The notes below the pieces were generated by a model. It saw nothing but the letters and a program-made list of their open reading frames with translations, had not been told where the DNA came from and made no database searches. From NCBI GenBank assembly GCA_002633025.1, contig NMRB01001130.1:124244-188243 (forward strand): a stretch of DNA of 64,000 nucleotides, given 5' to 3'. This stretch comes from Notospermus geniculatus (Eukaryota > Nemertea > Pilidiophora > Heteronemertea > Lineidae). The position numbers and the translations under genes are program-made. Numbering within the stretch: the stretch's first letter is position 1; the number at the start of each line of letters is the position of its first letter. This document shows, piece by piece, positions 54,161 to 64,000 of this stretch.

Positions 54161-55044
54161 AGTGGCGCCACATATCGAAAAGAATCGAGTTCATTACGGC
54201 GATCGAGTGCCCAGTTGCAAAGCAACGGCCTGAAAATCAATGGTGGATTCCTAGCTTAAAAGTGCATGAGTTGGGGGTTACTGCGATTGACAGGACTGGT
54301 CGGAGGGGTTACCAACATGACTCCTCCGCCTATATCATCATGTCTCCACGTGGGTACTCCAGGGGTATTATGAATCATAATCGACTTAACAGAGTTTACT
54401 TCTGCAGTTTCATCACCCAATTCGCTGCTTGGAGAGTTTAGCGGAATGCTGGGTAAATCTTTGGAGATGTGGGTAAAGAGTGCTTCCAGTTTGTTGCTGG
54501 TACGTATATGAAACAAACAATTGGGTCCATGAGCTTCATGTACAGTACCGTACGTTACTTAAAACTACCGTACCTTGACATGAAGGGCACCAACTCATCC
54601 CTCCCCTGGTGGCGGAATCTGGAACCAGCGTGATAAGACTGGTGTCCTGTCCAACCCATACAAAGCCAGTGGTAACACCTTGGCCAGACTGATACTAAAC
54701 TGATACGAAATCTTAGCTGACAAAAATGACCGCCGTGCTTTTCATCATTTGAAAAGTTCAACGCGCTGTCGTAGCGAAGACTTACCCTTCATCAAGTAAG
54801 GTACATGCCTAAACTCATTCTTTTATGTGTGGCAACAGCCTCAATGCCTAGTTGGTAATTTAGATCATTCAAAGAGGGATTTGAAAAGTCTTGTCGAGCA
54901 TGCATAAACGAGGTTGCCTGAAGGCCAAAGGTTACGTCGGCGAGATTGAAAGCCTAATGCATATATTGATGCTGGAATTTCGAAGGCGGCAAATGAGTAT
55001 TGACAAGCTTACTAGGCCTCCTAATACCCGTCCTGAGTTAATCA
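54161..55044. other. No gene recognised
   Basis: Short overlapping frames without domain or splice support. Confidence 0.4.
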
Positions 55045-55461
55045 CACTCTTAAAAAAATCTTGTCACCGCAACTTGTCTGCGAATATTGACGAGATGCTT
55101 TAGTCAGTCTGACGAGTTACGTCATTCATGACACGATTTACTTGTCATGGCGAGTCGCACATCTCTGTGACGAGTTCAGTTTGTCCAGTTGACAAGATCT
55201 CTAGTTATGGCGATAAGCTGCAGCTGGCAAGACATTATTGCGCATGCGCTCCCCTCACATTCATCGCTCAATTTCAAACTCTAAGAATGCTGTCACCATT
55301 GTTGCCTCATTAAACGCGTGGGTTTAGGGGTTAAGTCTAGTAGATTGTATGTTTCATAGATCGTAGGTTCGAATCCCATCATAGGCTCTGAAATTTGGTA
55401 GGGTTTTTTCTGTCATATGTACCTGTTGTTAGTACTTGCAACTACCGTATAACAGTCTCTT
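55045..55461. repeat. SINE-bearing dispersed repeat, copy 2
   Basis: Matches 29088-29505. B-box GGTTCGAATCC lies near 55367. This copy lacks the N found in copy 1. Confidence 0.85.
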
Positions 55462-56055
55462 GGCGCATAAATTTTAATTTTTGTTTAGCGTGAATGACAA
55501 GATGTATTTGTTTCAATGATAAGACGTGTTTATCTGAGGAAGATATACCCTGTTAAAGCGAATCGATAGCGGATTTTGTTTATACATGTATTTGGCTGGT
55601 GTTTGTAAACACAAAATTCAGCCAATCAAAATGCACGAAAATTTCTTTGTTGACATTCTGGAGAAGTTTGTTTACATTTTTTCCTGAAAATTCGTCCCCT
55701 TTCAAATTCTATTTCTAAATCAAATTGTTTCGCTTTCGATTCGCTTTAATTTAAGCATATGGCTGAGAACGAGTTCCAGCTTGTCAGTACGACGAGAAAT
55801 TTTTTAGAGTGCAGGGCCTCTTTAGGTTATCACCTACAACGCGCAAGTCGTGGAGTGGAAAACCCTGATTACCTCAGGATGCCTAATACCATGTCCTCTT
55901 CAAAGCGATGTGTCAGCCAAAAAATTTCAATGCGAAAAGGGACGACTCTTTGTTTACAAACACTCATTTCCTGCATTCTGATTGTCTGTGAGGGCAATGT
56001 TTACAAAAAGTTAAGCTTACAATTTCAGAGAAATGAACAAGTGAACAGCGCCGAT
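55462..56055. other. No gene recognised
   Basis: One 128-codon frame starts at 55759, but its last third lies in the duplicated repeat segment and no domain is visible. Confidence 0.4.
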
Positions 56056-56190
56056 CCGTGTCATATTTTTGTTCAATGTCGTGCATTCCTTTACATGTAC
56101 ATTACGTCCGCACTGACATTACGTCAGTCGTCAAGCAAAGAATAGTCCACCAGTCATCATGGGCCAATAAAACCCTTAATGCTGCCAGCT

Positions 56191-56260
56191 GTCTCGATAG
56201 CTCATTCGGCTAGGCGTTTGCATATCAAACCGCAGGTCCCGGGTTCGAATCCCGTGGGGA
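56191..56260 (+). repeat. tRNA-derived SINE head, uninterrupted
   Basis: GTCTCGATAGCTCATTCGGC ... GTCCCGGGTTCGAATCCCGT gives canonical A and B boxes. It is followed by a T run (GGGGATTTTTTTC), which would act as a pol III terminator. Confidence 0.75.
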
Positions 56261-56572
56261 TTTTTTTCACTGTTTTTTCGTCTCATGTTTTTCTTTTTGC
56301 CTTTTCATTTTACTGAAAATGCTCTACATCCAATGAGCAAAATCTCTCGGGGTGACATTTCACTCTACCGCCCTCCACTCTGGGCAACATTTTTATATTG
56401 CGCTTATGCTGCAGTCCTGTCCTGAGGATAGGACTGTTAATCACTGGTTGTTGTGTATCCGCCATCATACGGCTGCTGAAGCCTGGGGGAATGAGGGTGA
56501 GTGCCACCCCTGAAGTCACCTTGTGAAACCTGTCACCGCCAGGCTTGTTTTACTTACTAACTTCATTGTTTC

Positions 56573-56803
56573 ATGTCATGTTCACTTCCAGAGCCAGTTT
56601 CTCAGCGTTCTCTGCAATTCATAGCCAGCAGGCCGCGCTGGCACACAAAGGAAAAGTTCAGCATCATCATGCCACCGATGTGGAATGAGACAAGGAAAAT
56701 TCCTGACGATTTTTTTCGACAATTCAATGAAGCGCTGGCCACCATTCTCAATGATCAGTCATTCCTTTGGAAGAAACAGACGTCAGGGTCAGCCACTACG
56801 TGA
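56573..56803 (+). pseudogene. Sulfotransferase-like terminal exon, copy 2
   Basis: A 76-codon frame equivalent to 38469-38699, with MWNETRKIPDDFFRQFNEAL and ATILNDQSFLWKK. Compared with copy 1, it has Leu to Pro and Pro to Gln in the conserved helix but keeps FLWK, which is closer to the family pattern. No other sulfotransferase exon was found nearby. Confidence 0.55.
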
Positions 56804-57187
56804 TCCCTTCTTTACTCGTGTGCAACATCCTCCCACAGCAGGTGTTTTTACCTCGCTCTTCTTCATCCACTCACGCAAAGCCCCGCTGAAATACCAAAAT
56901 CAGCGGTCCTCTTCATCCACTCACACTAACCCCTGCTGAAATACCAAAATCAGTGCGGTCCTCTTCATCCACTCACACTAACCCCTGCTGAAACAACCTG
57001 AACAACAGGGCACAAGCCTCAAAAATAACCTGGTGACGTTGCGTCAGTTTGTGACCCTGACGAACAACAGTCAAATCCGCCATTTTGCGTAGGGTTATGT
57101 GATGCGTCGCGCCTCACAGCGCCGGTGTCGGTAGCATTGGTCTCGATTTGGTCTCGGTGTTCCGGTTGCCTGCTGAAATACAAGTAC

Positions 57188-57366
57188 AGTGGAACCTCTC
57201 TTAGCGGACAACTCTGCCAGGAGGACACCTCTCTATTAAGGACACTCAAGTTCAGTACCAAACCGATCATTTCTATTCATTTCAACCTCTGTAATCAGGA
57301 CACCTCTCAATTAAGGACAGCAATTGTCAGTCCCAGATGTGTCCTTAATAGAGAGCTTCCACTGTA
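57188..57366. mobile_element. pogo/Tigger-like MITE, TA target
   Basis: CAGTGGAACCTCTC at the left and GAGAGCTTCCACTG at the right, with TA outside both ends, is the classic terminus of pogo/Tigger-group MITEs. The interior repeats GGACACCTCTCWATTAAGGAC words. Confidence 0.85.
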
Positions 57367-57409
57367 CCCAAATCATTGGTCTTCTTCCTCCACTCACACT
57401 AACTCCTGC

Positions 57410-57775
57410 TGAAATACCGTAGTCAGCGAATCAAGTATGGCTATGGTACTCTCTTGCTGCCCTACTGCACTTGTAATTATGGTTTTTGGAGATGGGGGTT
57501 TGGCCTAGAAGTTAAGACGTGCTACCCCTGGGTGCTGGCGATTGATGCCTTATGCGAGGTTCCGTGGGTTCGAGTCCGGTAGGAAGCTATGTATTTCATC
57601 TTAGAAACCTGAATCATAGCTTTAGCTATGCTGGTCGAGTCCCGTTACCTTAGAAACCTGTTACTATTTCATGTCATGATAGTTACATTGTAATAACTGG
57701 GACTATTACGAATTTCGTGGTTTTGTCCCAGAAGTTTTGTATATAATTTTATCACAGTCCTGGTTCTTTGTATAA
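57410..57775 (+). repeat. Composite segment tail with complete tRNA-SINE head (57494-57588)
   Basis: GGGTTTGGCCTAGAAGTTAA provides the A-box and GTGGGTTCGAGTCCGGTAGG the B-box. Compare the truncated copy at 39538-39603. Confidence 0.8.
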
Positions 57776-58239
57776 ATAGATAAACAAATAAATTCTTATT
57801 ATTTTGGATTATTTGTATGAGTCGCACTTTTTCAGCACCAACACCAGAAAAATGCTGCATTCTGATTTGGGCAATCGCTCAGAAACACAGTTCCGGCAGA
57901 TTCCGCTATAGTCCAGTAAATCTAGGAATTAACCGGGAACAAATTGTAACAGAAGGTTTTTTTGCTTTAAATGTTTTATTAGGTCACCTTGTACATCATA
58001 TCCAAAATCCCCCAAAATCGCACGGCGGGAACCCACTTAATTTGCATATTCAATTTTGTGAACTGGAAAGTAACAGGCATTGAGAAAGAACTTAGTAGCC
58101 TTTGTCATCTTTGTTTGAAGTTAACCAGTGCATGAATTGGTCACTAAAGCCTCCACACGCTTGAAAAATTATTATGTAACACTTTTGCCACATAGGACTC
58201 AGTGCTGTTCTATAGATCTATGGATTTTGTACTGACGGC
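57776..58239. other. No gene recognised
   Basis: One 88-codon frame (57817-58083) without domain or splice support. Confidence 0.4.
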
Positions 58240-59260
58240 CTACACACTGTCACACTGTGTGTGACCTGAGATTTGTTGTCTCTATTGTGAGACGGTGAAT
58301 GTCGGGTTACCTGATAATTACGGCCACTACAGTGCTCTATGTGTTACCTGATACCAACCACCTCTGTATAGTTTTGTGTGTCATCTGATACTTATTGCCT
58401 TACAGTGTTCTGTGTGTGACCTGAGATTTGTTGTCTCTATTCTGAGACAGTGAATGTCGGGTTACCTGATAATTACGGCCACTACAGTGTTCTATGTCTT
58501 ATCTGATATCTCATTGCCGTCTCTATAGAGTTTTGTGTGTCATCTGATACTTACTGCCTTTACAGTGTTCTGTGTGTGACCTGAGATTTGTTGTCTCTAT
58601 TGTGAGACAGTGAATGTCGGGTTACCTGATAATTACGGCCACTACAGTGTTCTATGTCTTATCTGATATCTGCCGTCTCTATAGAGTTTTGTGTGTCATC
58701 TGATACTTATTGCCTTTACAATGTTCTGTGTGTGACCTGAGATTTGTTGTCTCTATTGTGAGAGAGTGAATGTCGGGTTACCTGATAATTACGGCCACTA
58801 CAGTGTTCTATGTCGTATCTGATATCTGCCGTCTCTATAGAGTTTTGTGTGTCATCTGATACTTACTGCCTTTACAGTGTTCTGTGTGTGACCTGAGATT
58901 TGTTGTCTCTATTGTGAGACAGTGAATGTCGGGTTACCTGATATTTACGGCCGCTACAGTGTTATATGTGTTACCTGATATCCACCACCTCTGTATAGTT
59001 TTGTGTGTCATCTTACTTATTGCTTCTACAGTGTTCTGTGTGTGACCTGAGATTTGTTGTCTCTATTGTGGGACGGTGAATGTCGGGTCTAATACTCTTT
59101 GCTTCCCACAGACTTTAGCTGATGTTTACTGCCTCCATAGAGTTCTATACATGTATGTCATCTGATATCTACTGCCTCCATTGGGTTCTATGTGTCATCT
59201 GAAATTTGCTGTCTCCATAGAGCTCTGTGTGTTATCTGGTACTTATTGCTTCTACATGTA
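58240..59260. repeat. ~156-bp tandem array upstream of a LINE
   Basis: GTGACCTGAGATTTGTTGTC recurs at 58261, 58416, 58576, 58732, 58888 and 59042, giving periods of 154-160 bp. Each unit has TGAATGTCGGGTTACCTGAT and a TCTGATACTTAYTGCC part. The last units decay before 59260. The LINE follows within about 0.6 kb on the same strand. Confidence 0.95.
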
Positions 59261-59874
59261 TGTTACAATTACATTACATTAGAGCAGATAATTATCGTCT
59301 CAATTATTGTCTAATTATTAATAATCATTGTCTAATTATTCAAATTATTGTCTCAATCTGAATTATTGTCTCAATTGTCTCTTATGTTCAGTTTAGGCGC
59401 TTATTAATTATTAATCATTACGCCTATGTTGTTCTTGTCTTCATCTCCGCTCCGTTTACTTCATTCTATGATTCCTTTATTTCTGTGCACAATTCTGTAT
59501 GCTCCATAGCGCTACTTGTGCATATTTCTACTTGTCACCTTCTCAAAATAGTCTTCCGACAGCCATACCAAATTTATTATGTTAAAACATGTACCCCTTC
59601 CTTCCATCATACTTCATGATGGTTGCAGCGTTATTCATGTCTATATTATGTACCTGTCTTTTCCTTTTCTGTTTATTGCTCGTAATACCGATTGACTCTT
59701 CTTTGGTATTACTCTCCTTGGCATTGCCATCACTGGATTTTCGACTGTTACTCTTATGTATAGTTGTACACTTTAAGTTGTCTTCACTGTTCTTTACCGT
59801 CCACTTTATTGTGTCTCATTTTTTCTTCTTCGTCAACCAACACTTGTTTATTATCCTGGTACCACGAATCGTGT
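59261..59874 (+). other. Probable LINE 5' region
   Basis: T-rich sequence containing a hydrophobic frame (59589-59897) of doubtful coding value. It separates the tandem array from the endonuclease. Confidence 0.4.
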
Positions 59875-61140
59875 ATGTCACAGGCGTCATTACTTGATTT
59901 ACTGAATGATCCTAACGATGTCACATACGTTCATGAACCACTTTCTTCTCTCAAAAATTCACCGTATTTTGATGACCGTAACTTGATAGACTTTGCTAAG
60001 CGAAACCCCTCGAAATTTTTGATTTTTAGTATGAATTGTCAGAGCCTCAATGCCAAATTTACAGAGCTGACTGTCTATCTGGAACATCTTAAACAGGAAG
60101 GCGTTGAGTTTAACGCTATTTGCTTGCAAGAAACGTGGGTTGCTGATGAAACTGTGGGTAACCTATTTACCATTCCTGGATATATTAATATTCAACAGAA
60201 GAGTAGGTGCTCAGCGCATGGTGGTCTTTCTATCTATCTAAAAGACACACTTAATTATAACATTCTTAAAACTCCATGTTTCGGATTGTGGGAAAATCTA
60301 TTCATTGAAATAAGCTATCGTGGTCAAAACAACAACTTTATTCTTGGAAACTTGTACCGCCCTCCCCGAGATCGTAATGATGACTACCTCACTTTTAACG
60401 ATGAATTATCAAATCTCCTATTACAGTTCCAGAACAAGTCTGGCGAATTAGTCATTGCTGGTGATATAAATATTGATCTTTTGAAGTTTAAGGAGAAACA
60501 AGTATTCAGTCATTTTTTAGAAACCTTGTTCACAAATTCAGTATATCCTACAATTACACATCCGACTAGAATAACCGAACACAGTGCCACATTAATAGAC
60601 AATTTCTTATTCAGATTGTCGCCCCGTCTCGCATCCATCAATACTGGTATACTCACACATCGCTTTTCCGACCACCAGCCTTACTTTATAGCCATTAGCA
60701 ACACCGTCGACAAACCCTCGAGACACGAGAAGTACTTCAAATACAGAAAATTTTCTACTGATGCAATCAATAGATTCAAATTCGACTTGGGTACTAAATT
60801 ATCAGAACAATCCTTTACCAATGATATCAACCGTGACTTCAACAAATTCCATGACATTCTATGTGACTGTAGAATGAAAACTTTCTCTTAATTACTGTAA
60901 AATTTAAGAAATACAAACATAAAAGGACTCCATGGATTACCACTGGCCTAATCGAATCAATTAGGAAACGTGATCGTCTGTACAAATCACTGAAATCTAT
61001 ACCTCGGGACAGTCCACGTTATTTACCCAAGTCGGTACAACTTAAAAACTTTAATAGGCTACTCCGTCGACTAATTAACACAGCCAAGAAAAACCACTAC
61101 AACTACATATTTGAAAGAGACAAAAATGATCCCAGGAAAA
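59875..61140 (+). pseudogene. LINE (CR1/L2-like) endonuclease and linker
   Basis: The likely start is ATG 59875. All AP-endonuclease landmarks are in order: IFSMNCQSLNAKFTEL, CLQETWVADE, ILGNLYRPPRD, VIAGDINIDLL, THPTRITEHSATLIDNFLF and RFSDHQPYF. A stop at 60889 follows KTFS, and the linker (HKRTPWITTGLIESIRKRDR) continues in another frame. This is consistent with a single frameshift just before 60890. The enzyme would nick the target DNA to prime reverse transcription. Confidence 0.9.
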
Positions 61141-61593
61141 CATGGTCTACAAAATAAAATCTCTCCTAAATAAAACCAATCAAACAACTACTCCTGAATC
61201 ATTTTTAATTAACAATTCAAGTACTTCTGACAAACATACTATTGCAAATGAGTTTAATAAACATATGACAAATATTGGTAAAAAATTAGCTTCCACTATA
61301 AAAACTTCAAATTCAGATTACAATACCTATCTTAAGCAACCCGTCACAAGTACGTTCCAGTTCAACACTGTCGATGTTAACATAGTTGGCAAAGCATTTG
61401 ACCACTTACAATCGAAAACTAGTTATGGGTGGGACGGTATATCAACCAAAATATTCAAACAGTGTAAAGCTGAGGTCCTTGGACCCCTTACTAATCTTAT
61501 CAACAACTCACTAACAAGTGGCATATTTCCTGACCGACTTAAAATTGCCCGAGTAATACCTCTTTTTAAAAAAGGCGACCCTTCAATAGTTGA

Positions 61594-61729
61594 TAATTAC
61601 CGGCCAATTTCCTTACTGTCATCTGTTTCAAAGGTTTTTGAAAAAATCATCAATGATCAACTAATTACCGGCCAATTTCCTTACTGTCATCTGTTTCAAA
61701 GGTTTTTGAAAAAATTATCAATGATCAAC
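61594..61729 (+). repeat. 68-bp direct duplication in the RT
   Basis: TAATTACCGGCCAATTTCCT through ATGATCAAC is present twice in tandem with one difference. 68 is not a multiple of 3, so the frame is lost. Confidence 0.95.
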
Positions 61730-61904
61730 TCAGGGACTATTTCACCACAAACAATATTTTCTATTCTAGTCAATATGGTTTTCGTACTAAACATTCTACT
61801 GATCTAGCGGCAGCTGAACTGATTGATAGGGTAACAAAATCTCTCGACAACAGTAAGAAAACGTTGGCCGTGTTTATGGATCTTAGCAAAGCATTTGACA
61901 CTTT

Positions 61905-62053
61905 GGGCCGTATGCACCAACGGAGATTATCTTGAACTCAGGTTGAGCCACAACTTTTCCATTGTCACATCATGCCCTGGCAAACCTGAACAATAGAAAA
62001 GTTGTGGCTCAACCTGAGTTCAAGATAATCTTTGTTTGGTGCATACGGCCCTT
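61905..62053. mobile_element. Foldback MITE inside the RT, 3-bp TSD
   Basis: GGGCCGTATGCACCAACGGA and the inverted TTGGTGCATACGGCCC bound a 149-bp hairpin with arms including AACTCAGGTTGAGCCACAAC. TTT lies on both sides, and removing the element with one TTT gives a continuous conserved RT reading, so the duplication is 3 bp. Confidence 0.9.
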
Positions 62054-62094
62054 TAAATCATAATATATTACTTGGCAAACTTAAATATTACGGC

Positions 62095-62556
62095 TTAACT
62101 GACAATGCCCTAAAAATGATTAACACTTACCTTTCTAATCGGACTCAATATGTAGATTTTTGTGGGGTGGAATCAGGTAAACTTAACATAGAGACTGGAG
62201 TACCACAAGGTTCAATACTTGGCCCTCTTTTTTTTACTATTTATGTGAATGATTTAGATACCGCCAGTGATGTTTTTCATAGTATAATGTTTGCAGATGA
62301 TACCACTTTAGTATCAGAATTAAGCCTAACTGACAATGCCCTAAAAATGATTAATACTTACCTTTCTAATCGGACTCAATATGTAGAGTTTTGTGGGGTG
62401 GAATCAGGTAAACTTAACATAGAGACTGGAGTACCACAAGGTTCAATACTTGGCCCTCTTCTTTTTACTATTTATGTGAATGATTTAGATACTGCCAGTG
62501 ATGTTTTTCATAGTATAATGTTTGCAGATGATACCACTTTAGTATCAGAATTATCA
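62095..62556 (+). repeat. 231-bp in-frame tandem duplication of the RT catalytic core
   Basis: The two copies, from LTDNALKMINTYLSNRTQYV to FADDTTLVSEL, differ at only a few bases. Both retain GVPQGSILGP and the FADD active-site motif. Confidence 0.95.
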
Positions 62557-63041
62557 AAATTCGGATCTGAAACCAATCGTATTGAACTCAAAATAAATAC
62601 AGAAATAGCAAAAATTGCCGATTGGCTGAAAGCAAATAAACTATCTTTAAACGTTACCAAAACAAACTTTATTATATTTGAACGCCCTTCCATGCCACAT
62701 TTACACCTCAATATTAAAAAATTGATGACTCTCCTATCAATCGTGTTCAGCACTTCAATTTCCTGGGTCTAATAATTCATAAATCGTTGAACTGGACATT
62801 TCATGCCGACCATGTTTCTATTAAAATTTCTAGGGCCGCTGGGATCTTGAACCACTTAAAACACTATCTACCTCAAAATACTTTGTTAACTCTTTACCAT
62901 GCGCTGATCACCTCTCACCTGAACTATCAACTCTTATCTTGGGGATACAAACCTTTAATTACTTTGTCTGTCTTTTACTTTCTTTGTATGTATTTATAGT
63001 TTGTGACATCTTTAAATTTATTTCTGCTGTTCTCTTTTTTT

Positions 63042-63087
63042 CATGGGGCACAGCGTAAGCGATCACTTAGTGATCTTGCTGTGCCCC
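63042..63087 (+). repeat. 3' stem-loop of the LINE
   Basis: GGGGCACAGCGTAAGCGATC folds with GATCTTGCTGTGCCCC. Stem-loops at the 3' end serve as RT recognition signals in several LINE clades, so this may be such a signal. Confidence 0.6.
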
Positions 63088-63116
63088 CGACCATTATTCT
63101 TATATTTAATGGGCCA

Positions 63117-64000
63117 TATGAATAAAAACTAGCATTTGCTTTAACTACCGATTTTTAAGCATTTACTTGTACCCGTATGAATAAAACTGTAGGAAATGCT
63201 AGGAAAATTTATGTTTTCCTTCATATAAAGCAAATGCTTTTCAGCATCTTGTGTTTGCTTCGAAATTTAGTAAATCCTTGTGTCCGTATGAATAAAGTTG
63301 AGCATGCTTTTTACTAGGCAGGAAATCCTTCGAATTTTCAAGGTTGCCCCAGGCGTGGATTGGAAATTTAAGCATTGTTGTCTTTATCAACGACAACAGC
63401 ATCTGTTCCCCACTTCTTCGATTGATTGGCCAAGTTCCTGTTCTTAGCACATCTGCCTTACCCTTTACCTTATTTTCTCCGAGTTCACATGTATCACAGT
63501 GAATTTTAAATTCGGTGGAAAAATCTAACTCCACGAAAAAACTTTAATTTCCCCGCCCTAAATTCTGGGGAAATAACTTTATGTTGCAGAAAAAATGTTT
63601 ATTAATCAGAAAAAAAACTATTTACATGTTTTGCAAAAAAACTTTATTTCCGCGGACATCTTTCAGCCAGCAGTCGATCAAAATGTAAGAATCCCAGTTC
63701 GTGCACACGATACGCAAAAAGGGTCCTCAGCGCAGTCAAAACATAACCCGATTGACCCCACCGAACAATGCCAAAACCACACGATGAAATAGATCACCAT
63801 CAGTTCACGGCGCAGACCATTCATAGGAAAAACGACATCGGGATATGACCTTCAAGTACTTCCTTGAAACTTCCCAGCAAAGCATTGGCAGTAGAATGTC
63901 CACTTTATTCATACGAAAACAAGCACAATCTTTTCCTTTCAGCAAATGCTGCTCCTACTTGAAGTATTTGCTTGCAAGCAAATGCTAATTTTTATTCATA
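63117..64000. mobile_element. MITE with GGGCCATATGAATAAAAAC ends, running off the window
   Basis: ATGAATAAAAACTAGCATTTGCTT at the left (63118 on) is the complement of AGCAAATGCTAATTTTTATTCAT at the right edge. Repeated CGTATGAATAAA and AAGCAAATGCT words occur inside. The right terminus is cut by the end of the window. Confidence 0.8.

Larger units (their letters stand above)
56060..56995 (+). repeat. Composite duplicated segment, copy 2
   Basis: The counterpart of 37785-38910. It lacks the hairpin insertion in the SINE and carries an extra TTACATGTACATTACGTCCG stretch near 56090. Confidence 0.85.
61141..62999 (+). pseudogene. LINE (CR1/L2-like) reverse transcriptase, rearranged
   Basis: Order of RT landmarks: YGWDGISTKIFK, RVIPLFKKGDPS with NYRPISLLSSVSKVFEKII, LAVFMDLSKAFDT, GVPQGSILGPL, FADDTTLVSE, LKANKLSLNVTKTNF and the thumb-like NHLKHYLPQNTLLTLYHALI. 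The copy is damaged in four ways: a 68-bp tandem duplication (61594-61729) that shifts frame; a MITE inserted after SKAFDT (61905-62053); a 77-codon in-frame tandem duplication of the catalytic core (about 62095-62556); and a frame break near 62745. YRPISLL supports the CR1/L2/Jockey group. Confidence 0.9.

Noticed and set aside
54016-54441. 141-codon frame overlapping the CAGTGGCGGATCC MITE
   Set aside because: More than a third of it is the MITE itself and the rest shows no domain.

Overview
This window is nuclear DNA from an animal, most likely a marine invertebrate. The evidence is intron-bearing coding fragments with GT-AG borders, CR1/L2-like LINEs, a BEL/Pao retroelement, hAT, piggyBac-like, Mutator-like and pogo-like remnants, several tRNA-derived SINE families and very many foldback MITEs. 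The frequent aggcctacatgta-type words and a 2A-bearing LINE resemble echinoderm, hemichordate, amphioxus or mollusc genomes. I cannot fix the phylum from sequence alone. Most of the 64 kb is layered repeats with a few candidate host-gene exons between them.

Layout. 1-5 kb: a TIR element, then a candidate plus-strand gene whose introns carry two blocks of a ~40-bp minisatellite. 5-9.8 kb: a tandem duplication, a MITE, a SINE and a long hairpin. 9.8-11.5 kb: a minus-strand two-exon gene (PAN/apple-like exon plus a 338-codon exon) with matching splice phases. 12-15 kb: a cluster of long hairpins, a piggyBac-like TTAA element and a common invertebrate repeat. 15.8-19.6 kb: a BEL/Pao retroelement with a MITE insertion and a nearly identical 975-bp direct repeat of its reverse transcriptase. 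20-27 kb: mixed MITEs and a LINE endonuclease fragment split by a Mutator-type MITE. 28.3-31 kb: a minus-strand hAT-transposase-like gene with a SUMO-interaction-motif-like acidic tail, interrupted by a SINE-bearing repeat. 33.2-36.9 kb: a LINE with ORF1 and an endonuclease ORF2 that begins with a 2A ribosome-skipping motif. 37.8-39.9 kb and 56.0-57.8 kb: two copies of a composite segment carrying a sulfotransferase-like terminal exon, tRNA-SINEs and a ~48-bp minisatellite. 40-48.5 kb: Mutator-like and TTAA MITEs, long inverted repeats, a 20-bp TGATCA satellite, and two exons of a candidate minus-strand PAN plus C-type lectin gene. 50.2-52.2 kb: a ~1.9-kb palindrome carrying transposon-derived coding remnants in both arms. 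58.2-63.1 kb: a ~156-bp tandem array followed by a near-complete but damaged CR1/L2-like LINE. The last kilobase is a truncated MITE.

Few coding units are intact. The best host candidates are the PAN-containing gene at 9.8-11.5 kb, the PAN/C-type-lectin exons at 42.2 and 48.1-48.4 kb, and the hAT-derived gene at 28.4-31.0 kb. The repeats give good relative dating, because several MITEs sit inside recognisable coding sequence or inside other repeats and so expose exact target-site duplications. Domain names rest on motif reading; splice models rest on consensus sites and phase agreement, with no transcript evidence.
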